IMG/VR virus record: IMGVR_UViG_3300005913_000114
Location: 1 to 21,445 of that record
Origin: a virus
Length of the DNA stretch: 21,445 nt
Reading direction: 5' to 3' (one strand)
Position 1 is the first letter of the stretch; every line of letters begins with the position of its first letter. The notes under the pieces were generated by a model. That model was given only the letters and a program-made list of their open reading frames with translations, had not been told where the DNA came from and ran no database searches. Shown here piece after piece: positions 8,029 through 15,537 of the stretch. Made by a program: the position numbers and the translations under genes.

Positions 8029-9336
8029 ATGGAATTAGATCCACGTAACATATCAAAAGAAAAGACTTTCTGTTCTGCTCCTTGGATGCACCTTCACGTG
8101 ATAAACGATGGAAGAGCTTTTCCTTGCTGTATGACTGAAATTAGTGATGATCATGTAGTAGGAAATGTAAAGGACAATTCTCTCTTAGATATTCTCAATA
8201 GTCCAAAAATGAATGCTATGAGAAAAGGTATGTTAGAATCTAAAAGTTTACCTAAATCTTGTGAGAGATGCACAGGCAGAGAAGAATCAGGTTTTAGTTC
8301 TATGAGACATGGAATGAATGATCAATGGTATTCAAAAATTGATGATTTAGTTAAGAAAACAAATGTCGATGGGTCTATAGATGAAGTAAGACTACTTTAC
8401 TGGGATATTAGATTTTCTAACTACTGTAATTTAGCTTGTAGAACCTGCCACCCTATATTTTCAACCTCATGGGCTAACGACTATATTAGATTAAGATCTC
8501 ATGATGATAACGTAGAATTAGGACTCCAAAATTTAGACAACGAAACAAATTTTTGGAAAGAATTAGACGAAAACCTATCATTAGCACAGGAAATACATTT
8601 TGCAGGAGGGGAACCTATACTTATGCCAGAGCATTGGAAAATTATAGAATTTTTAGAAAAAACTAATAGGTTTGATGTAAAGTTAAAATACTCTACAAAT
8701 GCTACTAAACTAATAGTAAAGGGAGTAAACATATTAGACGTATGGGAAAAATTTAATAACGTACATTTAAGTTTATCAATAGATGGAACAGGAGATCATT
8801 TTGAACTAACTAGACATAAGGGCAATTGGGAAAAAACAAAACAAAACCTTATAGAAATAAGTAAAAGCAACCTTAGGTACTGGGTACATCCAACAGTAAG
8901 TATCTTGAATATTTTACATATAACGGATCTACACAGAGAACTATTCGATTTAAATCTTATTCCAAATACAATTAGAGATTGCGAACAAGAAGTAGACTCT
9001 ACTACAGGTAAAGTACATGGATTTGATGAGCAAGATTACTTTACTATAAGATTTCACATAAACCCATGCATACACCCAGACATCTATTCAGTTCATAATA
9101 TACCGGAAGATATAAAAGAAATTGCTTGTAAAAAGATAATGCAATATGCTAAAGAATATAAAACCAGATACAACATACCTACAACCGGCTGGGAGTCTTT
9201 AGTGGATTTAATGAATAGTCAAAAGTGTAATATGAAAGTTTTTAATAAGTTTGTGGAGACAACTAAGAAACTGGATAAAATTAGAAATCAAGACTTTTGT
9301 AAAATCCAACCAGAATTTAAAAAGTATTTTAATTAG
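8029..9336 (+). CDS. Radical SAM enzyme with N-terminal twitch/SPASM-like module (copy 3)
   Basis: A 435-residue radical SAM protein with the CxxxCxxC motif at Cys133, Cys137 and Cys140 (CNLACRTC) and GGEP at 193-196. The N-terminal module is the classical form of a SPASM/twitch cluster-binding segment: FCSAPWMHLHV (C15), DGRAFPCC (C33, C34), GNVKDNSLLDI, then CERC (C78, C81). This differs from the two upstream copies, which have CHHP. LSLSIDGTGD is a typical radical SAM barrel strand. The gene starts 2 bases after the preceding stop and is followed after 3 bases by an SGNH hydrolase gene. NCBI annotation, as I recall it, calls such proteins twitch-domain-containing radical SAM proteins. The substrate is not deducible. 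Confidence 0.9.
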   Translation: MELDPRNISKEKTFCSAPWMHLHVINDGRAFPCCMTEISDDHVVGNVKDNSLLDILNSPKMNAMRKGMLESKSLPKSCERCTGREESGFSSMRHGMNDQWYSKIDDLVKKTNVDGSIDEVRLLYWDIRFSNYCNLACRTCHPIFSTSWANDYIRLRSHDDNVELGLQNLDNETNFWKELDENLSLAQEIHFAGGEPILMPEHWKIIEFLEKTNRFDVKLKYSTNATKLIVKGVNILDVWEKFNNVHLSLSIDGTGDHFELTRHKGNWEKTKQNLIEISKSNLRYWVHPTVSILNILHITDLHRELFDLNLIPNTIRDCEQEVDSTTGKVHGFDEQDYFTIRFHINPCIHPDIYSVHNIPEDIKEIACKKIMQYAKEYKTRYNIPTTGWESLVDLMNSQKCNMKVFNKFVETTKKLDKIRNQDFCKIQPEFKKYFN

Positions 9337-9339
9337 GAT

Positions 9340-10272
9340 ATGAAGGAAATTAGAGGCTCATTGCACACCTACTTATATAGCGATAAATCAGAAACATCCT
9401 TTGAGTCTTTCCTAAAAAGGGAATTTTTTATAGTAACCGATAATGATAAAGTAGAAACAAAAATTGCTGATCTAAAAAAAGATGAATTTTTAGAAGTAAC
9501 TTATTCAAGTGAAAATGAAAAAGAACGATCTCAAATTGCAATTAGAGATAATCTGACACTGTTTAAAGAAGAGGATGTTTCTTATAGAGTAAACAGACTA
9601 GGGATAAGAACTTCTGGAATAGATTTAGTAAAAGATTATACACATACCCTTATGGCAGGAGATAGCTTTACTTTTGGAGAAGGTATACCTTATAAAATGA
9701 CCTGGCCATATCTAATATCTAAGAAATATAATTGCTCATTTGAAAACCTAGGGTACCCAGGTGCATCTATTTCAAAAATTGCAAGAATACTTACTACTAT
9801 ACTGCCTATCAAAAAACCTAAGAGGGTGGTAGTACTTTTTCCTACAAGCGGAAGACAGGAACTAGTTATTGATGCACCACCAAGCAGTAATGACCGAGAT
9901 TATTATACCATTAATTATCAAGCAGGGTTTCCTCCAAAAGAGGGTACGTTTAGACAGCCCTGTATAGATTATGAAAAGTCTCTTACTTCCCATGTAGACA
10001 AACTTGATATGTATAAAAATTTTTATATTATAAAACTATTAGCAGATAGTTTAGGTATAGAACTGGTAGTTTCAAGTTGGGATACAGAAGTATATAAGGA
10101 ACTTTTTAACGTATTTGATGAGAGTCAAATAGCAGGACATTTTCATTACTTAGCCCGAGATAAAAAAAATGATAAAGCAAGAGATGGAATGCATCCTGGA
10201 GAAAACCCTAATATAATTTTTGCAGACGCTATTGAACGCGCTATAGGTAAAAGAAAACAAAAAGATAGATAG
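9340..10272 (+). CDS. SGNH/GDSL-family hydrolase
   Basis: A 310-residue protein with an SGNH hydrolase core in its second half. Block I is MAGDSFTFGEG (nucleophile Ser109), block II is NLGYPGAS (Gly138), and block V is DGMHPG (Asp282, His285). The block III position shows FPTSGR (167-172) instead of the usual GxND, a variation that leaves the oxyanion-hole Asn uncertain. The first 100 residues are charged and not recognised. Family members act as esterases or O-acetyl removers or transferrers on sugars and lipids; here a sugar acyl group is a reasonable guess from the neighbouring glycosyltransferases. It begins 3 bases after the radical SAM stop. An 87-base gap follows, one of the few in the island. 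Confidence 0.8.
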   Translation: MKEIRGSLHTYLYSDKSETSFESFLKREFFIVTDNDKVETKIADLKKDEFLEVTYSSENEKERSQIAIRDNLTLFKEEDVSYRVNRLGIRTSGIDLVKDYTHTLMAGDSFTFGEGIPYKMTWPYLISKKYNCSFENLGYPGASISKIARILTTILPIKKPKRVVVLFPTSGRQELVIDAPPSSNDRDYYTINYQAGFPPKEGTFRQPCIDYEKSLTSHVDKLDMYKNFYIIKLLADSLGIELVVSSWDTEVYKELFNVFDESQIAGHFHYLARDKKNDKARDGMHPGENPNIIFADAIERAIGKRKQKDR

Positions 10273-10277
10273 GTCCT

Positions 10278-10340
10278 ATGTATGACCCAAACATAAATCA
10301 GCAAACATATAAACGACACTGCCCCTACTGGGAAAGGTAA
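10278..10340 (+). CDS. Possible 20-residue peptide
   Basis: In the 87-base gap between the SGNH and radical SAM genes, an ATG at 10278 opens a 20-codon frame ending in TAA. The peptide is basic and ends HCPYWER. It is too short for coding statistics to be trusted, and no strong ribosome binding site is present (only AGG a few bases upstream). It may be a chance frame, the remnant of a larger gene, or a real small peptide. Cys, Tyr and Trp close together next to radical SAM genes make a modified-peptide substrate conceivable, but nothing else supports it. Confidence 0.2.
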   Translation: MYDPNINQQTYKRHCPYWER

Positions 10341-10359
10341 ACTTAAATAAAAATCTAAT

Positions 10360-11703
10360 ATGAAAATTAAACCTGAAGACGGTAATAAAACTTTCTGCAT
10401 GGTTCCTTGGTCCCACACCTACCTTTCACCTCAAAGTGAAAGAAGACTATGCTGTGCTTCTAGAGAAAAAGCTAACTGGGCAACTCAATACATTGATAAT
10501 GAATCTGCAGATGAAAAAGCAACATATAACCCAGGAACTTTAAAAGACCATTGGAACTCAGAGTATATGAAAAATATACGCAAGAATTTAATGGAAGGAA
10601 AACAAATTCCTCAATGTACAGTATGTAATGATAAGCTATTAAATATATCGGTATATAGGGACTATTTTAATAAGAGTTTATTCCCAAATAAGATAGAAGA
10701 GGCTTTTGATAAAACAACAGAAGACGGTCACACTGAAATGTTACCTATATCGTTTGACTACAGAGTTAGAAACCTATGTAATTTCAAATGTAGAATGTGC
10801 GGCGATCAGTTATCCTCTTCCTGGGAAGCAGAGAAAAGGCAAATGGGAGATTACGATACCGAAGGTCATACAGATTTCTGGGCATTAAAAGAAAATAAAC
10901 CGGCAATAGAGAATTTTCAAAAGAACGTAGCAGAAGAGGAGCTATGGGAAGCTGTTAAAAGTGGTAGAATTGAAGAAATATACTGGGTAGGTGGAGAACC
11001 GCTTATGTGGGAAGTCCATTGGCAAGTAATGGAATATTTAATTGAGAATGACTTAGCAAAAAATGTATGGATTCGCTACAATACTAATTTTTCTAGAACT
11101 ACATATAAACATTGGGACTTAAGAGAGATATTACCTCATTTTAAAAAAGTTCAGATATGTGCATCAATTGATGGAGTAGGAGAAAATGTAGAATATGTTA
11201 GACATGGAATTAAATGGGATAGTTGGATTAAAAACTTTAAAGACTTTTTATTTTTAAATGAAAAGTATGGAGAATACGGAATAGCTTTTGACCTAACAAT
11301 TACTACACCGGGTTTATTCTGTCTTAAAGAAATGCTAGATTTAGCATTAGAACTAAACGTTCAAACACTTATTAAAACTACATTTGCATTCGATAGCTCT
11401 ATAACTATGTGTCCACAAGTGCTGCCTCGTAAACTATATGATGAGGTGCTTGATGATTTACTTGACTATATTACACCAAAAGTAGAGAATACTAAATACT
11501 CCAACTGGATTGACTGTTTAACAGATTTAAAATCAAGACAGGTCTTTTCTGAGATATACCCAGACTGGAAAGAAGGGCTTACCAAAGGTAAAAAAAACTT
11601 ACAGAGAGTAGATAAGTGGAGAAAAAATGAAGGAGACATAGAAAAAATATACGCCAAACACCCAGGCGTTTTAGAGTGGTGGAACTCAATAGAGATTATA
11701 TAA
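10360..11703 (+). CDS. Radical SAM enzyme with N-terminal twitch/SPASM-like module (copy 4)
   Basis: A 447-residue radical SAM protein. The core cluster motif is Cys140, Cys144 and Cys147 (CNFKCRMC), and GGEP is at 211-214. The N-terminal module has FCMVPW (C13), RRLCC (C31, C32) and CTVC (C86, C89), so the four-ligand set for an auxiliary cluster is present. VQICASIDGVGEN is the usual barrel strand with the substrate-side Asp. The middle region (about 150-200) is longer than in copy 3. The gene starts after a short non-coding gap with an A/T-rich leader and no Shine-Dalgarno sequence. Its stop overlaps the next ATG as TAATG. Substrate unknown. Confidence 0.9.
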   Translation: MKIKPEDGNKTFCMVPWSHTYLSPQSERRLCCASREKANWATQYIDNESADEKATYNPGTLKDHWNSEYMKNIRKNLMEGKQIPQCTVCNDKLLNISVYRDYFNKSLFPNKIEEAFDKTTEDGHTEMLPISFDYRVRNLCNFKCRMCGDQLSSSWEAEKRQMGDYDTEGHTDFWALKENKPAIENFQKNVAEEELWEAVKSGRIEEIYWVGGEPLMWEVHWQVMEYLIENDLAKNVWIRYNTNFSRTTYKHWDLREILPHFKKVQICASIDGVGENVEYVRHGIKWDSWIKNFKDFLFLNEKYGEYGIAFDLTITTPGLFCLKEMLDLALELNVQTLIKTTFAFDSSITMCPQVLPRKLYDEVLDDLLDYITPKVENTKYSNWIDCLTDLKSRQVFSEIYPDWKEGLTKGKKNLQRVDKWRKNEGDIEKIYAKHPGVLEWWNSIEII

Positions 11704-12926
11704 TGGTACCAGGAGAAGGATATAAAAAAAGAGCATTTTGTGTACTACCCTTTATACATCTAGCTACTCACCCAATAGGTACTGTAACCCCATGTTGTGT
11801 TACGGATATGAAAGATGGAGTATCAACTGCCGCTGTTGAACAACATGATGATGTACATTTATTCCTTTCAAAGGATAGCTTAGATGATATAGCTAATTCT
11901 AAAAAGTTTAAAGAAGTAAGGAAGCAAATGATTAATAATGAATTTCCATCTGTTTGTAAATCCTGTTATAAGTATGACGACAACAACGTACATTCTAAAC
12001 GAATGGAATCTAATCTTAAATTCTCGCATTTGATTAATGAATGCTTTAAGAATGTTAATCCTGATGGTTCTTTAAAGAGAGTTAACTACAAATATGTAGA
12101 ATTAAGACTGGGTACTGTATGTAACCTTAAGTGTACTACCTGTAATCCATTTTCATCTAATAGGTGGCATCAAGATATAGGAGCATTTAAAGGTACAGAA
12201 TTTGAAAAAGATTACTTCAAGAACGAAATCAAAACTGAATGGTTTAGGGATACAAATTTTTATGATGAGCTGTATAGCAAGTGTGATGGATTAGAAGAAG
12301 TATGGATTAATGGAGGTGAACCAACCTTAATAAAGGAGCACGGTTACTTTTTAAAAAAGTTTATTAATGACGGTACAAGTAAAAGTATTAATTTACACTA
12401 CAGCTTAAATTGTACCCAGTTCCCTGATTACTTTATTGAACTATGGAAACATTTCGGTAAAGTAAGGATACATCTCTCAATTGACGACTTAGGAGAAAGA
12501 AACCACTACGTTAGATACCCTTCAGATTGGACTGTTATAATGAAAGCACTGGATAAAATATTAAAGTATAGAGATATTTTTGATTTAGAAATGTGCCAGA
12601 CTGTGAGTGCACTAAATGTGTATAACCTAAATAACTTTAGAAAGTTTACTAAAGACCATGGACTTATAATAGCATATAATTATGTACAATACCCAGATCA
12701 TTTACATGTTAGTCTAATTCCTGAAGAAATGAAAACAGGAATTGTTAATAATATAGATGAATTAGTACCTTACGAAGCCGAAAAATTAAAATTAGAATTA
12801 TTTAGAGAAACTAGACAAAAAGACATAGATAGGTTTTATTCTTTTATAAATATAATGGATAAGCAGAGAAACGTAAAGATAGGAGATTACTTACCAGAAT
12901 GGAATGAATATTTCTTAGACAAATAA
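11703..12926 (+). CDS. Radical SAM enzyme with N-terminal twitch/SPASM-like module (copy 5)
   Basis: A 407-residue radical SAM protein if started at ATG 11703. I prefer this to the in-frame GTG at 11676 because it gives a TAATG overlap, as at two other junctions, and puts FCVLPF at the same distance from the start as in copy 4. Motifs: C13, TPCC (C31, C32), CKSC (C85, C88), core CNLKCTTC (Cys140, Cys144, Cys147) and GGEP (204-207). RIHLSIDDLGERN replaces the more usual SIDG with SIDD, a small departure at a position facing the active site in related enzymes. The next gene, a truncated SGNH fragment, starts 10 bases after its stop. Substrate unknown. Confidence 0.9.
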   Translation: MVPGEGYKKRAFCVLPFIHLATHPIGTVTPCCVTDMKDGVSTAAVEQHDDVHLFLSKDSLDDIANSKKFKEVRKQMINNEFPSVCKSCYKYDDNNVHSKRMESNLKFSHLINECFKNVNPDGSLKRVNYKYVELRLGTVCNLKCTTCNPFSSNRWHQDIGAFKGTEFEKDYFKNEIKTEWFRDTNFYDELYSKCDGLEEVWINGGEPTLIKEHGYFLKKFINDGTSKSINLHYSLNCTQFPDYFIELWKHFGKVRIHLSIDDLGERNHYVRYPSDWTVIMKALDKILKYRDIFDLEMCQTVSALNVYNLNNFRKFTKDHGLIIAYNYVQYPDHLHVSLIPEEMKTGIVNNIDELVPYEAEKLKLELFRETRQKDIDRFYSFINIMDKQRNVKIGDYLPEWNEYFLDK

Positions 12927-12936
12927 TAAGAGCATT

Positions 12937-13131
12937 ATGAATATACTAATTACTTCCGGCTGCAGCTACACCCAGTACGGATACCCCTGCTGGAACATGT
13001 GGTTAGGGCAACACTACGATAAATATCTAAACTTAGGAAAAGCAGGAACCGGACCTAAATATTCTTATATACGGATTAGAGATTACTTTAAATATGAGAA
13101 AAATATTAACCCTAACTTAAAATCTTTATAA
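12937..13131 (+). pseudogene. Truncated SGNH-hydrolase N-terminus
   Basis: A 64-codon frame that reads like the first third of an SGNH/GDSL-type phage protein. It has block I (ILITSGCSYTQ), then a block II-like NLGKAGTG, then stops at TAA. Blocks III and V, with the catalytic Asp and His, are absent, and the following gene in another frame starts 2 bases later with an unrelated sequence. A full member would need well over 150 more residues. It is most simply a gene remnant left by deletion or replacement of its 3' part. Translation as a short protein cannot be excluded, because the frame itself is intact. It is not a close copy of the SGNH gene at 9340. Confidence 0.6.
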
Positions 13132-13133
13132 GT

Positions 13134-14432
13134 ATGTCGTACAGTAATTATTTATTAGAGAGTTACAGCGGAAAAATCTTTTACGGTGTAGATTCTTATA
13201 ATAATAACTTTATTTATCAGGATCCAATAGGATCAATTGTTTATAATCTGCTTTATTTTATTGAACATAACATAAAGTTTATTTACCCAATCCTATGTCT
13301 TGATCCATCGCTTTTCCTGAAAGATCCCCCCAACCTAAACAGTAAAGTAGTAGAAGCATGTAATAACGGACTATGTAGAGTAGTTATAATGTTTAATACT
13401 GAAGGGTATCAAGCAGGTACTACATTTTTTGAATGGTTAGAAACATTTGCTATAAAAAATAAATTAAATTTTACTAACTTTTTTTTAGCACACGGTAATA
13501 GAAAACTAGCGAAGTCTTACCTGCATTACTTAAGCAGTGAAAGAGATCCAAGAGTAAGTATATTAAAATACTCTTACTTTCAAGATTTCCCTTGGTTTAT
13601 ATATAACGGCGATAGTAACTCCCCACAAGGAAAGGACACCCTTAAACACTTTAGTAAAGTTCTGACTAACAATAGAGAAGTAAGAAAAGTAAAACACTTT
13701 CTATGTTTAAACAGAGTACCTAGAACAAGTAGAATGCTGATGTTTGCAATAATAGCATCAAACGAGGACTTAAATAGTAAGACTATACTTTCTATAGGAT
13801 CTGGTGAAAACTGTCCCAATAGTAAAACCAAGTACTTGAAGCGACACCCAGAAATAGAACAAGACTTACCCAGCTGGTTGCTCCTATCATATGAAAATGA
13901 AGAAATACCGCTCCGTTTACAGAATTTTATTAATTCATACAACTGGGAAGAACGTAAACATGTTCTCGATAACTCGAAAGATACGAACAAAGCAAACGAT
14001 GTAAATTTAGATTTTCACAAATCTACCTTTTTAAATATAGTCACAGAAACACTTACAGAAAATAATACTATATTTTTCTCAGAAAAGATATTCAAACCGA
14101 TATATATGCTTCAGCCTTTTATACTTCTAAGTAGTAAGAACTCACTAAAGGAACTAAAAACACTTGGGTATAAGACTTTTGACAGATGGTGGGATGAAAG
14201 CTATGATGAGGAAGATAAATTAGTAGATAGAGTATTAAAAATAGAAAAAGTATTAAAGAGACTGAGTAAATTAACTCCTGATGAACTCTATACAATGACT
14301 ACTGCTATGGAAGATACTTTGGTACATAATTATAGTGTATTTTTATTAGAACCAAAACAAGAATCTTTAGATTATTTCAATTTGTTAAGCTTTAATCAGA
14401 ATATTTATAATTATAAAAATGAGTTACTATGA
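13134..14432 (+). CDS. Probable glycosyltransferase (GT-B/fucosyltransferase-like C-terminus)
   Basis: A 432-residue protein of a type common in phage glycan islands but poorly characterised. The most telling part is FFSEKIFKP (314-322) followed by QPFILLSS and, after a short helix, LGYKTFDRWWDESYD (344-358). This E-K helix resembles the nucleotide-sugar binding end of GT-B fucosyltransferase-like enzymes. Residues 188-200 (HFLCLNRVPRTSR) probably begin the second Rossmann-like half, and FNTEGYQ (87-93) lies in the first. The gene at 14489 shares the C-terminal motif, so the two are distant paralogs. Its stop overlaps an ATG that begins a 14-codon remnant (stop included) of the dehydrogenase gene found further downstream. 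Function as a transferase is inference. Confidence 0.6.
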   Translation: MSYSNYLLESYSGKIFYGVDSYNNNFIYQDPIGSIVYNLLYFIEHNIKFIYPILCLDPSLFLKDPPNLNSKVVEACNNGLCRVVIMFNTEGYQAGTTFFEWLETFAIKNKLNFTNFFLAHGNRKLAKSYLHYLSSERDPRVSILKYSYFQDFPWFIYNGDSNSPQGKDTLKHFSKVLTNNREVRKVKHFLCLNRVPRTSRMLMFAIIASNEDLNSKTILSIGSGENCPNSKTKYLKRHPEIEQDLPSWLLLSYENEEIPLRLQNFINSYNWEERKHVLDNSKDTNKANDVNLDFHKSTFLNIVTETLTENNTIFFSEKIFKPIYMLQPFILLSSKNSLKELKTLGYKTFDRWWDESYDEEDKLVDRVLKIEKVLKRLSKLTPDELYTMTTAMEDTLVHNYSVFLLEPKQESLDYFNLLSFNQNIYNYKNELL

Positions 14433-14458
14433 AAATAGGTTTTATAGGAGTTGGAAAA
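14428..14458 (+). repeat. Direct repeat, left copy (31 bp)
   Basis: This is identical to 15507-15537 over 31 bases, and similarity ends on both sides. The two copies flank the gene at 14489 and its leader. The repeat lies at the 5' end of the dehydrogenase reading frame. It looks like the scar of a recombination event and not a transposon end, since no inverted repeats or transposase are present. Confidence 0.9.
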
Positions 14459-14470
14459 GTTAAGGAATAG
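14429..14470 (+). pseudogene. 5' remnant of the nucleotide-sugar dehydrogenase gene
   Basis: This short frame encodes MKIGFIGVGK followed by VKE and a stop. Its first 30 bases (14429-14458) are identical to the first 30 bases of the intact dehydrogenase gene at 15508, and the match includes one base before the ATG. The ATG overlaps the upstream stop as ATGA, the junction style used elsewhere in this operon. I infer that the dehydrogenase gene once started here and that a segment of about 1,050 bases was later inserted or duplicated, leaving this stub. Confidence 0.8.
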
Positions 14471-14488
14471 TAATTCTAATTTAATACA

Positions 14489-15448
14489 ATGATTTATACA
14501 AAGAGTACACAGACACTTTATGCTCACGTATGGGCATGGTACACAGTTGATGAATTGATTTCCTTTATGGAGAATCATAAACCTATTAGATTCATTTTAG
14601 ACTGTTCGTCAGAATACGAACCACCAGGAAGTTTTAACAATAAAAAAGAGCTAGTTAAATTAAATCAATACATTAAGACCAATAGTATAGAATCTTACAT
14701 AATACTAGGTAGCTGTAATATACATACATACCCAGCTCATAAAAAACCTTTAGACATATTACCGGATTTTAATTTTTTAACTTACCCCTTAACTTTTTGC
14801 GGTATAGTTTACAATACGCTACCTTACACAAATGAGTATAATAAGCCGACGCATTTATTTTATGCTCTAATTAATAGGCCCCATACACATAGATGTATAT
14901 TAGTAGATGAAATAGTAAATAAACGTTTGAGTGAATATGGTAAATTTACTTGGAATAAATTAACTGAAGGTAAGTACAATTTTAAGCACTGGCATGAAAA
15001 AATAATAATACAGAAGGGAGAATGGCTTGAAGATGACGCTTATAGTAAACCGGAATTGCAATACTTTACTTCTGTTTTTGATCTAGTGGTAGAAACTACG
15101 ATTGAAACAGCTTTTTTTACTGAAAAAACTTTCAAACCAATTTTATTAGGAAAGCCTTTTCTTATATTTGGAGCTCCTAAAATTAGTACATCCTTAGCTG
15201 AACTAGGATTTCAACTGTACGATGAAGTTATTGATTATAGTTTTGACCAGATAGAGGGGACAGAAGAGAGAGCTAAGGCTTTATGTCTAGAGCTCAAAAG
15301 AATTGCATTGAGGTATTCATTAGAAGAAATATTATTAATTTTAAAAAATAAAGTAGAGTTTAATAGAAAATTAGCAATAACACTCGCCCAAGACCCCTCT
15401 CATACAGCTATAACTATGGTTAATAATTACGTAAAGGGTTTTTATTAA
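14489..15448 (+). CDS. Probable glycosyltransferase-like protein in an inserted segment
   Basis: A 319-residue protein sharing its C-terminal motif with the gene at 13134: FFTEKTFKP (209-217), GKPFLIFGAP (221-230), then LAELGFQLYDEVIDYSFD (237-254). The N-terminal half is shorter and different (LFYALINRPHTHR at 123-135 matches the strand-loop before the second domain). It is probably an enzyme of the same broad type with another substrate. It starts 18 bases after the dehydrogenase remnant stop, and a direct repeat follows at 15507. The gene therefore sits alone in a cassette that appears to have entered the operon later than its neighbours. A transferase role is inferred from motif and context only. 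Confidence 0.55.
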   Translation: MIYTKSTQTLYAHVWAWYTVDELISFMENHKPIRFILDCSSEYEPPGSFNNKKELVKLNQYIKTNSIESYIILGSCNIHTYPAHKKPLDILPDFNFLTYPLTFCGIVYNTLPYTNEYNKPTHLFYALINRPHTHRCILVDEIVNKRLSEYGKFTWNKLTEGKYNFKHWHEKIIIQKGEWLEDDAYSKPELQYFTSVFDLVVETTIETAFFTEKTFKPILLGKPFLIFGAPKISTSLAELGFQLYDEVIDYSFDQIEGTEERAKALCLELKRIALRYSLEEILLILKNKVEFNRKLAITLAQDPSHTAITMVNNYVKGFY

Positions 15449-15474
15449 GTAAAAAAAAGTAAAAGCAGTAAAAC

Positions 15475-15490
15475 TATATATATATATAAA
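15475..15490 (+). promoter_or_regulatory. Alternating TA tract, possible promoter for the dehydrogenase gene
   Basis: A run of alternating T and A ending in TATAAA lies 33 bases before the ATG at 15508, in a 59-base gap that also holds an A-rich stretch. It resembles the TATTTATA motifs before the tail genes only loosely. If it is active, it would replace the operon-internal coupling lost when the preceding segment was inserted. Confidence 0.3.
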
Positions 15491-15506
15491 GATAAAAACA
15501 AGTCAA

Positions 15507-15537
15507 TATGAAAATAGGTTTTATAGGAGTTGGAAAA
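15507..15537 (+). repeat. Direct repeat, right copy (31 bp)
   Basis: This is the partner of the repeat at 14428-14458 and covers the start codon and first nine further codons of the intact dehydrogenase gene. After base 15537 the two sequences diverge: the intact gene continues with KLGKDAAE, whereas the left copy runs into a stop. Confidence 0.9.

Noticed and set aside
11676-11702. Upstream GTG start for the fifth radical SAM gene
   Set aside because: It would add nine residues and a 28-base overlap. ATG 11703 gives the TAATG junction used elsewhere and aligns the N-terminus with copy 4.
13580-13990. 136-codon open frame on the minus strand
   Set aside because: It lies wholly inside the well-supported plus-strand gene at 13134, shows no recognisable domain, and every other gene in the window is on the plus strand.
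14402-14412. TATTTATAATT near the end of the gene at 13134
   Set aside because: It differs from the motif at the last base and encodes the natural C-terminus. It lies 27 bases before the dehydrogenase remnant, so it could once have mattered, but this is too weak to call.
14428-15537. Insertion sequence or transposon flanked by the 31-bp repeats
   Set aside because: There is no transposase or integrase and no terminal inverted repeats. The repeat is part of the neighbouring gene's coding sequence, so recombination is the simpler reading.
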